Below, in pieces: positions 44,358 to 53,141 of a stretch of DNA of 53,141 nt. The translations under genes and the position numbers were made by a program. Origin of the DNA: Planctomycetota bacterium (lineage in GTDB: Bacteria > Planctomycetota > Planctomycetia > Pirellulales > UBA1268); contig JAPOIM010000023.1 in the NCBI GenBank assembly GCA_029978905.1, forward strand, positions 1-53,141, given 5' to 3'. The notes under the pieces were generated by a model, which saw only the letters and a program-made list of their open reading frames with translations, ran no database searches and was not told the DNA's origin. Position 1 is the first letter of the stretch, and each line of letters opens with the position of its first letter.

Positions 44358-46295
44358 CTAACGCGGCGGATCGAGCGTGACTTCGAGGGTCACCTCCTGC
44401 CCACCCCGCCGCACGACCACCGGCACGGCGTCGCCCCCGCGATACTTGCGGAGGGCGTTGTCGAAGTCTTCGAGCCCCTTCACGGCGCTCTCGCCCAGCC
44501 GAACAATGAGATCCCCTCCCTCGAGCCCACCACGGGCCGCGGGCGAATCTTTCGCCACTCCGGAGATGGCGTAGCCCTCCGCGTTCGTGGCAAAGTCGGG
44601 GATGCTGCCAAAGTACGGGCGATCCCCTCCCCCGCCAGCAAACTGCGTGCTTGCCACCTGCACATACGCCGGCGGTTCGCTGACCTCAGCGAGCTCCGCC
44701 ACCACGTCGGCGACGAACGCAGCGATCCTCACCATTCCGTCGTAGTTGATCTTCTCAGCAGTGTCGGTCGGACGGTGGTAGTCCTCATGCGACCCGGTGA
44801 AGAGATGCAGCACCGGGATCTTCTTGGCGTAGAAACTTGCGTGATCGCTCGGCCCAAAGCCGCCCGGCTCTTTCGTGACCTCAAAGCCGCGACCATCCAA
44901 CAGCCGGTCCACCAGTGCTTCGAGCCCCTCGCCGGTGCCAGTGCCGTGCACGATCAGTTTCTCGTCGGCAAGCCGGCCGACCATGTCGAGGTTCACCATC
45001 GCCACAGTCTTCTCAAGCGGCAGTGCGGGGTTGGCGGTGTAGTGGGCACTCCCGAGCAGCCCGCGTTCCTCGCCAGAAAACGCCGCAAACAAAATCGTCC
45101 GGGGAAATGGGCCCCGAGCCGCAAGCTGGCGAGCCACCTCCACCAGCGCCGCGGTTCCGCTGGCATTGTCGTCAGCGCCATGGTGAATCGCTTCCACGCC
45201 CGGAGCCGCGGAGTTCGTGCCACCCATGCCGAGGTGGTCGTAGTGGGCCCCGAGCACAACAACTTCGTCGGCGTGCGGCCCCTTCCCAGGAAGCACGGCC
45301 AGCACATTCTTCGCGGTGGTGCTCTCACGTTCGATGGCGGTCTGGCCGCGGATCCGCCACCCGGAGAGCTCCAGTGAGTGCGGGGTCAACTCCTCATCAA
45401 TCGCCGCCTCCACCTCAGCCAAGGGCTTTCCGAAAGCCGACTCCAGCATCGCTTCAACCGCGGCCCGACGAAGGTGCAGGATGGGCATGCGCCGCGCTTC
45501 GGAGCCATCTCCTGCCCGATCGAAAGCCATCAAGGCATCCCCATCGGCATCGAGCTCCGCCGAATCTCGGCGTTGGATCGCCTCCTGCTCGCGTTTCACC
45601 GCCACAGCATCGTTGAGGAAGATCACCCCCGCCGCCTCATGCTCCGACGCGTTGGCAATCTTGCGGGAGAGCGCGGCATACCGGGAGTTCTGATTGCCCT
45701 CAAACACGCTGTGGGGATTGTCCTGCTGCGGCTCGTGACGCAGCACGACCACCGCATGGCCTTTGGCATCGAGCGACGCATAGTCGTCGTATTCTTCCTG
45801 CGGTGCGGTGATCCCATACCCCAGGAAGGCAAGGGGGAGATCAAACGCGCCGGAACCACCCGCGGCGAGCGGGGTGAAGTCGCGGCCCAACTCCAACGGC
45901 ACCACCGTTTCGCGCCCATCGGGCCCTTCTGGCCCCACGAGTTCGACACGATTGGCGTCGGCCGGCCCGAGGGTCGCCTGGAGCGTCATCTCAAACGGCT
46001 GCCAGCCGGCGCCCCCGTCGCGCGCGGCGACCTCCACAGACTTGGCCACAGGGGCCGCAAGCCCGAGCTCGGCAAACCTCTCCGCCACCCATTCGGCCGC
46101 CTTTTGAATCCCCGCCGTTCCCGGACCGCGGCCTTCCATCTCCTCACCAGCGAGGAATCGCACACTCGCCTCCAACTGCGTGCGAGACGCCTCCCGATCG
46201 GAGGATGCGTCTGGAGTGGCCGAAACAACACTCCCCGAAGCGAGCAGCACCCACACTGCGAGCATGGCCTTACGGCACCATTCACGACACACCAC
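44358..46295 (-). CDS. M28 zinc aminopeptidase with C-terminal PDZ domain, exported
   Basis: A 645-residue protein. AAGGAGG six bases before the GTG fixes the start, and a signal segment follows (MLAVWVLLASGSVVSA). A protease-associated domain (about residues 110-300, with GITAPQEEYDDYASLDAKGH) precedes the M28 core: VVLGAHYDHLGMGG, HHGADDNASGTAAL, FAAFSGEERGLLGS, VNLDMVGRL and HEDYHRPTDTAEKI hold the two-zinc ligands. The last 90 residues form a PDZ domain (GYAISGVAKDSPAARGGLEGGDLIV). It probably trims peptides outside the cytoplasm. Confidence 0.94.
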   Translation of the reverse strand: MVCREWCRKAMLAVWVLLASGSVVSATPDASSDREASRTQLEASVRFLAGEEMEGRGPGTAGIQKAAEWVAERFAELGLAAPVAKSVEVAARDGGAGWQPFEMTLQATLGPADANRVELVGPEGPDGRETVVPLELGRDFTPLAAGGSGAFDLPLAFLGYGITAPQEEYDDYASLDAKGHAVVVLRHEPQQDNPHSVFEGNQNSRYAALSRKIANASEHEAAGVIFLNDAVAVKREQEAIQRRDSAELDADGDALMAFDRAGDGSEARRMPILHLRRAAVEAMLESAFGKPLAEVEAAIDEELTPHSLELSGWRIRGQTAIERESTTAKNVLAVLPGKGPHADEVVVLGAHYDHLGMGGTNSAAPGVEAIHHGADDNASGTAALVEVARQLAARGPFPRTILFAAFSGEERGLLGSAHYTANPALPLEKTVAMVNLDMVGRLADEKLIVHGTGTGEGLEALVDRLLDGRGFEVTKEPGGFGPSDHASFYAKKIPVLHLFTGSHEDYHRPTDTAEKINYDGMVRIAAFVADVVAELAEVSEPPAYVQVASTQFAGGGGDRPYFGSIPDFATNAEGYAISGVAKDSPAARGGLEGGDLIVRLGESAVKGLEDFDNALRKYRGGDAVPVVVRRGGQEVTLEVTLDPPR

Positions 46296-46492
46296 GATCA
46301 GCCTCCTTGGCTGCAACGACCTCAGAACACACAGCGGCGCCCGGGCGGGGGAACCGTCACCCGAGGGTGGGCTCCTCATTCTCCCGACGATGCTGGTATT
46401 TTAGCGGGACAGAGACGCTCGGGGGGCTCACGTTTGTGCCGCGATCGCCTCGCTGGATCGGGCATGCTGCAGAGGGAAAGTGGAGGATCGTT

Positions 46493-48238
46493 TTGGCATC
46501 CCTGCTGGTGATTCAAGGACGCAACCGCGGCGCACGCTTCGACCTCGCCGAGCACGAGGCGAGCGTCAGCATTGGCCGGGAATCCTCTAACCTCATCCGG
46601 CTCGACGACAACGAGATTTCTCGGCGGCATGCGGAAATCCGCCACACCGGCGACGGTTTTGTGGTTGGCGACCTGGGGAGTTCCAACGGCACCTACGTCA
46701 ACAGCCGCAAGGTGGAGCGGGCCACGCTCGCCTCCGGCGACCAGATCCAGATCGGCCGCACGGTGCTGGTCTTCGCCCAAGAAGCGGACGAGTCCCCGGC
46801 GGGCCAGGTCGACATCATCGCGGGCCCTGCCGCAGACGACTGTTCGCGGATTGTGCGGGCGATTCCTGACGAAACCGCGGACCTGATGCTGGTCGCCGAC
46901 GACACGCAGAATCTCCGGCTCGCCCGCGCCCGCTCAAACCTGCAGGTCATGTACCGCACGGCCTTAGCGATCAGCCACACGCTCGACATCGACGAACTGC
47001 TCGGCCGCATCCTCGGGCTCGTGTTTGAGTGGGTCGAAGCCGACCGCGGCTGCATCATGCTCTTCGATCCCACCACACGGCAGCTCACCTCGAAGGCACG
47101 CCGCGACCGCAACGGGAGCGAGGCCACGAGTTCCATGACGATCAGCCGCACGATCGTCGACTACGTCCTCGACCATCGCGAAGGGGTCCTCACCAGCGAT
47201 GCCCGCGACGACGATCGCTTTCGCAGCGGCCACAGCGTGCTGCGAACGGGCGTGCGGGAAGCGATCTGCGTGCCCATGCAAGGCCGCTACAACACCGTCG
47301 GGGTGATGTATGTCGACACCACGGTTCCGCTGGCCGAAGTGGTGGCAGGCGAGCAGCAACGATTCACCGACGAACACCTCAAACTGATGATCGCGATCGG
47401 CCATCAGGCGGCCCTCGCGGTGGAAGACACCACCTATTATTCGGCCATGGTGCAGTCCGAGCGACTGGCCGCCGTCGGCCAGACGATCGCCACCCTCTCC
47501 CACCACATTAAGAACATCCTGCAGGGAATCCGCGGCGGCAGCTACCTCGTGGAGATGGGGCTCAACAAGAACGACCAGGCGGTGCTGCGAAAGGGCTGGG
47601 ACATCGTGGCACGCAACCAAAACAAGATCTCATCGCTCGTGATGGACATGCTCTCGTTTAGCAAGCAGCGCGAGCCCGAGCCGGTACCCGGCAGCCTCGT
47701 GGCCGTGGTGGATGAGGTCGTCGAAACAGTTGCCCAGCGAGCCGCCGAGGCGGGCATCGAATTGATCTTCAAGCCGCCCACCGTGTTTCCGGAACTGCTC
47801 TTCGACCCCGATGGGCTTTCGAGAGCGATCCTAAACGTCGTCTCCAACGCGCTCGACGCTGTCGACGAAGCATCGCAGGCCGACCCCGACCGCGAGAAGC
47901 GGGTGACCATCGCAGTCACCGCCAACGTCACCGAGGGGCTCGCCCGTGTGATCGTGACCGACACAGGCAGTGGCATGGATGAGGAAACGGCATCCACCGT
48001 GTTCAACCTCTTTGTGTCGACGAAGGGCTCACGCGGCACAGGCCTCGGCCTGACCGTGAGTCAAAAGATCATGCAAGAGCATGGCGGCGACATCACCGTG
48101 GCAAGCGAGCGAGGCGAGGGCAGCACCTTCACGCTCAAGCTTCCGATGACCTTCCCCACCGAGGGCATGGGGGCCACGCTCTCTTCGGCTCCGATCCCGC
48201 CCGATGACGGCGCAGACGAGGACGCATCAGAGTCGTGA
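46493..48238 (+). CDS. FHA-GAF sensor histidine kinase
   Basis: A 581-residue kinase. GGAGG lies six bases before a TTG, chosen because the FHA fold starts there. Residues 1-95 are an FHA domain (SIGRESSNLIRLDD, ISRRHAEI, GSSNGTYVN) that binds phosphothreonine peptides. A GAF domain lies around 155-310. The histidine phosphorylation site is near H337 in LSHHIKNILQGIRGG. The ATPase domain has NVVSNALDAVDEA, DTGSGM and GTGLGLTVSQKIM. No transmembrane segment and no adjacent response regulator are present. FHA plus kinase suggests cross-talk with Ser/Thr kinases. It overlaps the glycosyltransferase start as GTGA. Confidence 0.92.
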   Translation: MASLLVIQGRNRGARFDLAEHEASVSIGRESSNLIRLDDNEISRRHAEIRHTGDGFVVGDLGSSNGTYVNSRKVERATLASGDQIQIGRTVLVFAQEADESPAGQVDIIAGPAADDCSRIVRAIPDETADLMLVADDTQNLRLARARSNLQVMYRTALAISHTLDIDELLGRILGLVFEWVEADRGCIMLFDPTTRQLTSKARRDRNGSEATSSMTISRTIVDYVLDHREGVLTSDARDDDRFRSGHSVLRTGVREAICVPMQGRYNTVGVMYVDTTVPLAEVVAGEQQRFTDEHLKLMIAIGHQAALAVEDTTYYSAMVQSERLAAVGQTIATLSHHIKNILQGIRGGSYLVEMGLNKNDQAVLRKGWDIVARNQNKISSLVMDMLSFSKQREPEPVPGSLVAVVDEVVETVAQRAAEAGIELIFKPPTVFPELLFDPDGLSRAILNVVSNALDAVDEASQADPDREKRVTIAVTANVTEGLARVIVTDTGSGMDEETASTVFNLFVSTKGSRGTGLGLTVSQKIMQEHGGDITVASERGEGSTFTLKLPMTFPTEGMGATLSSAPIPPDDGADEDASES

Positions 48239-49074
48239 GTGCCGCTCCATCGCCGCAGAGGCCTCACGGAGATCGCACGCCGATCTCAGCCGTTGTTATC
48301 ACCGCTGGCCAGAGCCCATACCTCTCGGCCACACTCGCCAGCCTCGCCTGGTGTGACGAGGTGCTCGTGCTGGTGTCCCACCACGTCGAGACGGTGCGGC
48401 AACTCCCCGAGGCTGCCTGCTGCCGCATCGAAACCCATCCCTTCGATGGCTACGGGGCGCAGAAGCGGCGGGCGGTGAATCTCGCGAGCCACGACTGGAT
48501 CCTCTCACTCGATGACGACGAGCGGCTTGATGACGCGGCGATAGCGGCCCTCCAGAGCCAGGATCTCTCCGCAGGACCCGCGAGCTATACGCTCCGACGA
48601 CGGACGTTCGTCGGCGACCAAGAGATTCTTCACGGGCCGTGGGGGCACGAGCGGGTGGTGCGGCTGTTTCACAGGGACCGCTGCGAGATAGCCGATCTCA
48701 AAGTCCACGAGGCGGTCCGCAGCCAGGAACCGGCCGAGCGGCTCAGCGGCTCGATCCTGCATCACAGCTTCGCCGACTGCGGGGAAATTCTCACGCGTTC
48801 GATTCACTACGCGCGACTCAAGTCGCAGATCATTCGTGAAAAGAACGAAGCCACGCACATCTGGATGCTTCCGCTCCGCGGGCTGGTGGCGTTTCTCAAG
48901 AGCTACGTCCTGCAACAGGGCTTCCGGGATGGGGCCGCTGGGTTCGCGATCGCCCTCTCGCGAATCGTCGACTCCACGTTGCCGCGGATGCTCCTTCTCG
49001 GCAGTAGCGTCAGAGACGACGCAGATGCTCCACCACCGCCTGCATGTCCGCAGGAAGCGGTGCCTCGAGCGTGA
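48235..49074 (+). CDS. Glycosyltransferase family 2, WaaE/KdtX-like
   Basis: A 279-residue GT-A glycosyltransferase. ISAVVITAGQSPYLSATLASLAWCDEVLVL opens the fold, WILSLDDDERLDD is the metal-binding DxD region, and GPWGHERVVRLFHRDR and VHEAVRSQEPAERLSGSILHHS match LPS-core WaaE-type enzymes. These act on the inner core at the cytoplasmic membrane. The GTG start is coupled to the kinase stop. Its last 65 bases overlap the convergent pseudouridine synthase gene. Confidence 0.88.
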   Translation: MSAAPSPQRPHGDRTPISAVVITAGQSPYLSATLASLAWCDEVLVLVSHHVETVRQLPEAACCRIETHPFDGYGAQKRRAVNLASHDWILSLDDDERLDDAAIAALQSQDLSAGPASYTLRRRTFVGDQEILHGPWGHERVVRLFHRDRCEIADLKVHEAVRSQEPAERLSGSILHHSFADCGEILTRSIHYARLKSQIIREKNEATHIWMLPLRGLVAFLKSYVLQQGFRDGAAGFAIALSRIVDSTLPRMLLLGSSVRDDADAPPPPACPQEAVPRA

Positions 49075-50020
49075 GCCGCTCGCCGCTGGCGGGATGGTCG
49101 AGTTCCAAGCAGGCGGCGTGCAGGGCCTGCCGTTCGATCAGCGGCGGACCACCTGCCGGCCCGCCAAAGAACTCACTTGGGATGGTGCTGCGACCACTGT
49201 AAAGGGCATCGCACAGCACCGGCACGCCCACCGCCGCAAGGTGCACCCGAATCTGGTGCGTGCGACCGGTCTTGGGTGCCACCCTCACGAGGGCCGCCTT
49301 CCGCCCAAACCGCTCCACCACTTCGTAGCGGCTGACCGCGTCCCGGCTTGTGGAGTGATCGCGGCGTACCGCCATCTTTTCCCGCTGGTACGGATGGATG
49401 CCGATTGGCAGGTCGATCTCGTCAGCATCGAGTTGCGGCGTGCCGCAGGTGATCGCCAGGTAGGTCTTGGCAACGGTTCGCTGCTCAAACTGTTTGGCGA
49501 GAGCGTAGTGGGCCTGTTCGGTCCGGGCGACGGCGATCACACCGCTGGTGTCGCGATCGAGTCGGTGCACGATGCCAGGCCGGACCGCACCGCCGACGGT
49601 CGACAACCCCGTGGCACTCGGCTCACCGTCGGGGCTGTCACTCCGCTGCTCGAGATGCCACCGCAAGGCGCCTGCCAGCGTGCCTCGCCAGTTGCCCTTG
49701 GCGGGATGGACCACCATGCCGGGCGGCTTGTTGACCGCCGCCATCGCCTCATCACGGTAGAGAAACTCAAGCGGAATCTCTTCAGCCTGCGGGCCTGCCC
49801 GCGGCGGCTCGGGCATCGCCAAACACACCAGGCTCCCCAGCCGCAGTTTGAGCGACGCTTTGGCCGCCGTGCCATCGACGCGGACCGTGCCTGTGTCGAT
49901 CGTTCGCGACAGGGCCGAACGACTCAGCTCAGGAAGTTTGAGGGCGAGATACCGATCGAGGCGAAGCCCCGCCTCAGCCTCTTCCACGACCAACTCAACC
50001 GGATCCCCAGGCTGCGGCAT
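49010..50020 (-). CDS. rluD: RluD-family 23S rRNA pseudouridine synthase
   Basis: A 336-residue enzyme. Residues 15-80 form an S4 RNA-binding domain (LRLDRYLALKLPELSRSALS). The catalytic aspartate is in VHRLDRDTSGV, with PPGMVVHPAKGNWRGTLAGAL, KTYLAITCG and GRTHQIRVHLAAVG as further motifs. RluD-type enzymes modify helix 69 of 23S rRNA. The ATG overlaps the upstream TGA (TGATG); a GTG one codon earlier is possible. Its 3' end overlaps the convergent glycosyltransferase gene. Confidence 0.92.
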   Translation of the reverse strand: MPQPGDPVELVVEEAEAGLRLDRYLALKLPELSRSALSRTIDTGTVRVDGTAAKASLKLRLGSLVCLAMPEPPRAGPQAEEIPLEFLYRDEAMAAVNKPPGMVVHPAKGNWRGTLAGALRWHLEQRSDSPDGEPSATGLSTVGGAVRPGIVHRLDRDTSGVIAVARTEQAHYALAKQFEQRTVAKTYLAITCGTPQLDADEIDLPIGIHPYQREKMAVRRDHSTSRDAVSRYEVVERFGRKAALVRVAPKTGRTHQIRVHLAAVGVPVLCDALYSGRSTIPSEFFGGPAGGPPLIERQALHAACLELDHPASGERLTLEAPLPADMQAVVEHLRRL

Positions 50021-50841
50021 CACGGGGTGTCCGCAGACTCACTCGCAGCCTCAGCAGCGGGTTCACTGGCAGCAGGCTCCGCGGCCGGCTCGCTGGCTGC
50101 GGGCTCAACAGCGGCTTCGCCAGCGCTGTCGTCTTGAAACAATGCGTCGGTGGCCGACGGTGCTTCCTCGCCGCTCGCGTCGGGCGACGCCGCGTCTGTT
50201 GAGGGAGTCATCGGCGGGATGGCTGGAGCCAGGTTTTGCGCAAAGAACCAGTCGTACCAGTCCTTGGTCGCATCGCTTGCTAAGGCATCGGCATGTTCTT
50301 GCGCGACGACCGCGAGGGCGCTCTCGGGATAGTCTTTGGCAACCGTGGCATATCCGGCCTGCGCCAAGTCGATTTCGCCGAGGGCCTCATTCGCCTTTGC
50401 CAAGCCGAAGGTGGCTCGCTCGATCAGCAGGCCGTCGGGCCCCGCCGCCAACACCGCCGCGTAGAGGTCGACCGCCGACTCAAGCCTTTCGGTGGAGGCC
50501 GTGCGGTCTGCGAGGGCCAGGGCCGCGCCGTCCGTGAGGGCAATATCGGCGAGCACCAACTGCGACCAGAGGGCCGCATCACTCCCCGGGTACCGCCTGG
50601 CGACTTCGTTGAACGCGGAGGTTTCCCCAGTGGCGATGGCCGACAGGTAGGCCTCCCAACTCTGGGCCTCGGTGGCGGCGTTCGTCGCCGAGATCACGAG
50701 CCACGCGGCCACGCCGGCAAAGGCAGCCACGCAACCACCGATGATCGTCACCAGATGGGGCCGAATCACGTCAAGCAGCTGCACGATCCAGTCCGCCAGC
50801 GCGTTTTGTTCCAGTTCATGCTGGCGTTCGACGGTGCTCAT
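50020..50841 (-). CDS. Membrane-anchored tetratricopeptide-like protein (YfgM-like)
   Basis: A 273-residue protein. A helix near residues 29-50 (LVTIIGGCVAAFAGVAAWLVI) anchors it. TPR-like helices follow (WEAYLSAIATGETSAFNEVARRYPGSDAALWSQLVLADIAL, reported here in part: GSDAALWSQLVLADIAL and LIERATFGLAKANEALG). The tail repeats Ala-Ser-Glu-Pro (AASEPAAEPAASEPAAE) and is probably disordered. The layout resembles YfgM/BamD-type periplasmic TPR proteins, but I cannot assign a partner. It is co-transcribed with rluD. Confidence 0.75.
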   Translation of the reverse strand: MSTVERQHELEQNALADWIVQLLDVIRPHLVTIIGGCVAAFAGVAAWLVISATNAATEAQSWEAYLSAIATGETSAFNEVARRYPGSDAALWSQLVLADIALTDGAALALADRTASTERLESAVDLYAAVLAAGPDGLLIERATFGLAKANEALGEIDLAQAGYATVAKDYPESALAVVAQEHADALASDATKDWYDWFFAQNLAPAIPPMTPSTDAASPDASGEEAPSATDALFQDDSAGEAAVEPAASEPAAEPAASEPAAEAASESADTP

Positions 50842-51025
50842 CCAGGGTCTCCGCAGTGCAAAAAGGTCGCGGTTCGCGACAGTTCAAGACCTACAAATAG
50901 AAGCCGGCGCGGCGGGGAACGTCAAGGTGAGTGAACAGACCGTTTTCTGCTACCATCCTTCCCTCGCCGGGAGCCTTTCTGCCGGCCTGTCACCACTGCT
51001 CATTCCTCCGACACCCCCTGCCCGC

Positions 51026-53068
51026 ATGTCGTCCGGCCCCCTTCCACTCAACGCCGCGCAGCACGACGCGGTTCACGCGCCTCCTGGGCCTCTGCTCGTG
51101 CTCGCGGGCGCGGGAACGGGCAAAACCCGCGTGGTGATTGCCCGAATCGCGAGGCTCGTGCAGCGGGGGGCATCGCCGTCGCGGATCCTCGCCGTCACAT
51201 TCACCAACCGTGCTGCTCGCGAAATGCTCGAGCGGGCCACCAAAGCCAGCGGCCGGAAATCAAACCGCAACGACAAGCCGGAGATCTCCACGATCCATTC
51301 GCTCTGTGCCCGGATCCTGCGGCGACACGCCGAACGGGCTGGCTATCCCCCGGGCTTTGCCATCATCGACCGAGGCGAGCAGGAGTCGGTGGCCCGCAGG
51401 GTGCTCAAGGAGATCAAAGCCCCGGAAACAAGCCTGCAGTCGGGAGACCTCCTTTACCGCATCAGCCGCTGGAAAACAGCCGCCATCCGCCCGGGGGAAG
51501 CGATCGAACATGCCGACGACGACCGCGGCCACCTCGCGGCCTCGGGCTACCGTCGCTACCAAGCTGCCCTCAAGGCTGCCGGGGCCGTCGACTTTGACGA
51601 CCTGCTGTGTGTGGTCGACGAGCTGTTTACCCACGAGGAAGACGTGCGACGTGCCGAGGCGGGCCGCTTCGACCATGTGCTTGTCGACGAGTACCAAGAC
51701 ACGAGCCGCACCCAGGAGCGGATCCTCACGTCGCTGGCCCGCGACCATAAGAGTTTCTGCGTGGTGGGCGACGACGACCAGTCGATCTACGCCTGGCGCG
51801 GGGCGGAAATCTCGCACATTCTCGAGTTCCCCAAGCGATGGCCAGGGGCGCACGTGGTGCGACTGGAGGAGAACTACCGCTCGACGCCGCAGATCATCAC
51901 GGCGGCCAACCTCCTGATCGAGCGGAACTCGCGACGCCACGGCAAGACGCTTGTGTCCAAGGCGGCAGCGGGCCCACCTCCGGTGATCGTGCAGGCAGGC
52001 GACGAGGAAGACGAAGCCAAGCGGGTGGTCGGTGAAATCGCCGACCGCTTTCGGCTGCAGCAAGTCACGCCCGGGGAAGCGGTGATCCTCTTTCGCACCG
52101 GCGAACAGACGCGGCTCTTTGAGCAGGAGCTGCGCCGCCGCAGCATTCCCTATGAGATGGTCGGCAGCCGCTCCTTCTTTGACCGCCGCGAGGTGAAGGA
52201 TGTGATGGCCCTGCTCCGCGTGCTCGTCGACCCCGATGACGACATGGCCTTTTTGCGGATCGCCAACGTGCCGCCACGCGGCCTCTCGGCGGCCGCGATC
52301 AAGAAGGCGCGCGTGGAGGCGAGCGAAGCAGCAACCAGCGTCTGGCGGGCTTTCAAAGCCTCCCGCGATGCCCAAAGCCTCTCCCCTGCCGCCGCCGCGG
52401 GCATTGACCAACTGGCCGAATGGGTGGGCCGCGAGCCCCCCGTCACCAAGCCCCCGTCGGTGGTCCTCGCCGAGCTGATCGACACCCTGGGCTATCAGCA
52501 GTTTCTCGCCAAGGAATATGAAGACGCCGAGGAGCGAGCCGGTCGCCAAGACTGCGTGCAGGAACTCGTCAACGGCCTGTCGCAGGCGGAGCGCGGCAAA
52601 GTGGGGCAACAGCCTTTCGGCCAAATCATTCGCGAGTTTCTCGACGACCTTGTGCTCGACGTTCAGGAGCGCGAGCGGTTTAAGAGCGACAAGCCGCGGG
52701 GCGACGTGCTCCGCCTGATGACGCTCCACGCCGCCAAGGGGCTCGAGTTCGACGCCGTCTGGATGGTTGGGATGGAGGAAGGCTACCTCCCACACAAGCG
52801 TGCCCTCGACGAAGGAGAAACCGGCGTCGCTGAAGAGCGGCGTCTGGCCTACGTGGGCGTCACGCGGGCCCGCCAACGGCTCACGCTCTCTCTGTGTCTC
52901 TCGCGGAGCAAGTGGGGGAAGAAGAAGGCCAGCCGCCCGAGCCGTTTTCTCTACGAACTCACCGGCCAGGCGGAGAAGTTTGTGGAGTCCCCGCCGGAAC
53001 CGGCCCCGCACGATCCTCGCCGCGCCAAGGCCGCGAAACGCAAGAGCAGCCGGGGCGTTCGCCGTTAG
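51026..53068 (+). CDS. UvrD/PcrA-type superfamily 1 DNA helicase
   Basis: A 680-residue helicase. Walker A is GAGTGKTRV, motif Ia LAVTFTNRAAREM, motif II VDEYQDTS, motif III GDDDQSIYAWRGA, motif IV LEENYRSTPQII, motif V LMTLHAAKGLEFD and motif VI VGVTRARQRLTLSL, so it is complete and probably active in repair or replication restart. The frame is open to 50672, but the family similarity starts at the chosen ATG (LNAAQHDAV). It is somewhat shorter than typical PcrA/UvrD, ending in a basic tail (RAKAAKRKSSRGVRR) in place of the longer C-terminal region. Confidence 0.93.
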   Translation: MSSGPLPLNAAQHDAVHAPPGPLLVLAGAGTGKTRVVIARIARLVQRGASPSRILAVTFTNRAAREMLERATKASGRKSNRNDKPEISTIHSLCARILRRHAERAGYPPGFAIIDRGEQESVARRVLKEIKAPETSLQSGDLLYRISRWKTAAIRPGEAIEHADDDRGHLAASGYRRYQAALKAAGAVDFDDLLCVVDELFTHEEDVRRAEAGRFDHVLVDEYQDTSRTQERILTSLARDHKSFCVVGDDDQSIYAWRGAEISHILEFPKRWPGAHVVRLEENYRSTPQIITAANLLIERNSRRHGKTLVSKAAAGPPPVIVQAGDEEDEAKRVVGEIADRFRLQQVTPGEAVILFRTGEQTRLFEQELRRRSIPYEMVGSRSFFDRREVKDVMALLRVLVDPDDDMAFLRIANVPPRGLSAAAIKKARVEASEAATSVWRAFKASRDAQSLSPAAAAGIDQLAEWVGREPPVTKPPSVVLAELIDTLGYQQFLAKEYEDAEERAGRQDCVQELVNGLSQAERGKVGQQPFGQIIREFLDDLVLDVQERERFKSDKPRGDVLRLMTLHAAKGLEFDAVWMVGMEEGYLPHKRALDEGETGVAEERRLAYVGVTRARQRLTLSLCLSRSKWGKKKASRPSRFLYELTGQAEKFVESPPEPAPHDPRRAKAAKRKSSRGVRR

Positions 53069-53087
53069 GAGGTCGTCGGCAATTGCC

Positions 53088-53141
53088 TCGGCCCCCTGAT
53101 CGAGCCAGCACCACCACAGGCTGACTCGATCAGGGGGCCGA
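53088..53141 (+). terminator. Long perfect hairpin after the helicase gene
   Basis: TCGGCCCCCTGATCGAG pairs perfectly with CTCGATCAGGGGGCCGA over 17 bp, and the inner CAGC/GCTG extends it past one mismatch. It starts 20 bases after the stop. The window ends at the last paired base, so a T-run cannot be seen; a terminator is the likeliest reading. Confidence 0.7.

Overview
The window is high-GC DNA that fits a planctomycete (Pirellulales-like). The pointers are a formylglycine-type sulfatase, Tat-exported Gfo/Idh/MocA and TIM-barrel proteins, a 1367-residue secreted protein, an FN3 protein, GTG/TTG starts with 4-bp gene overlaps, and a lipid A operon. This placement is inferred from gene content; there is no rRNA or marker phylogeny in the window.

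Layout. 1-6954: the end of an exported protein, an FN3 protein, a Tat-exported Gfo/Idh/MocA oxidoreductase, ppnP on the other strand, and a sulfatase. 6967-9809: an SGNH hydrolase gene whose 3' end is present twice as a 134-bp perfect direct repeat, with a two-gene AbiE-type toxin-antitoxin module between the copies. 9915-10593: a VapBC-type pair. 10776-13138: YjbQ, tRNA-Ser(CGA) with its terminator, a small membrane protein, a VanZ-like protein, a small unknown protein and a HIT protein. 13152-18591: two minus-strand genes, the giant secreted protein and a sulfatase-fold protein that has lost its catalytic residues. 18742-22656: a Tat-exported TIM-barrel protein, a SET-domain protein and an MMPL/RND exporter. 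22677-27028: aconitase, then a protein combining an ACP-like domain with an oxoamine-synthase-like domain, lacking both the ACP serine and the PLP lysine. 27439-31470: a small membrane protein, an alpha/beta hydrolase, a membrane-anchored unknown and endonuclease IV. 31575-35510: a four-gene Mn/Zn/Fe ABC importer with every junction overlapping by 4 nt; its last permease carries a DtxR/MntR-like domain, as in chlamydial YtgCR. 35773-40435: GNAT, a non-catalytic and a catalytic M16 peptidase subunit, and an ABC-2-like permease. 40679-44164: skp, lpxC, lpxA and a GnnA-like oxidoreductase, with a strong terminator between skp and lpxC. 44358-53141: an M28/PDZ peptidase, an FHA-GAF histidine kinase, a WaaE-like glycosyltransferase, RluD, a membrane-anchored TPR protein and a UvrD/PcrA helicase followed by a long hairpin.

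How the genes work together. skp, lpxC, lpxA, the GnnA-like enzyme and the LPS-core-type glycosyltransferase point to a lipopolysaccharide-bearing outer membrane. The sulfatase, SGNH hydrolase, giant glycosidase-like protein and Tat-exported sugar enzymes point to polysaccharide breakdown. The metal importer appears to encode its own regulator as a fusion and has a perfect inverted repeat just upstream of its first gene.

Most unusual points: (a) the permease-MntR fusion with a full set of predicted metal ligands; (b) the AbiE module, in toxin-first order, between copies of a duplicated gene end; (c) the ACP/oxoamine-synthase pseudoenzyme; (d) the sulfatase pseudoenzyme; (e) the terminator placed directly before lpxC.
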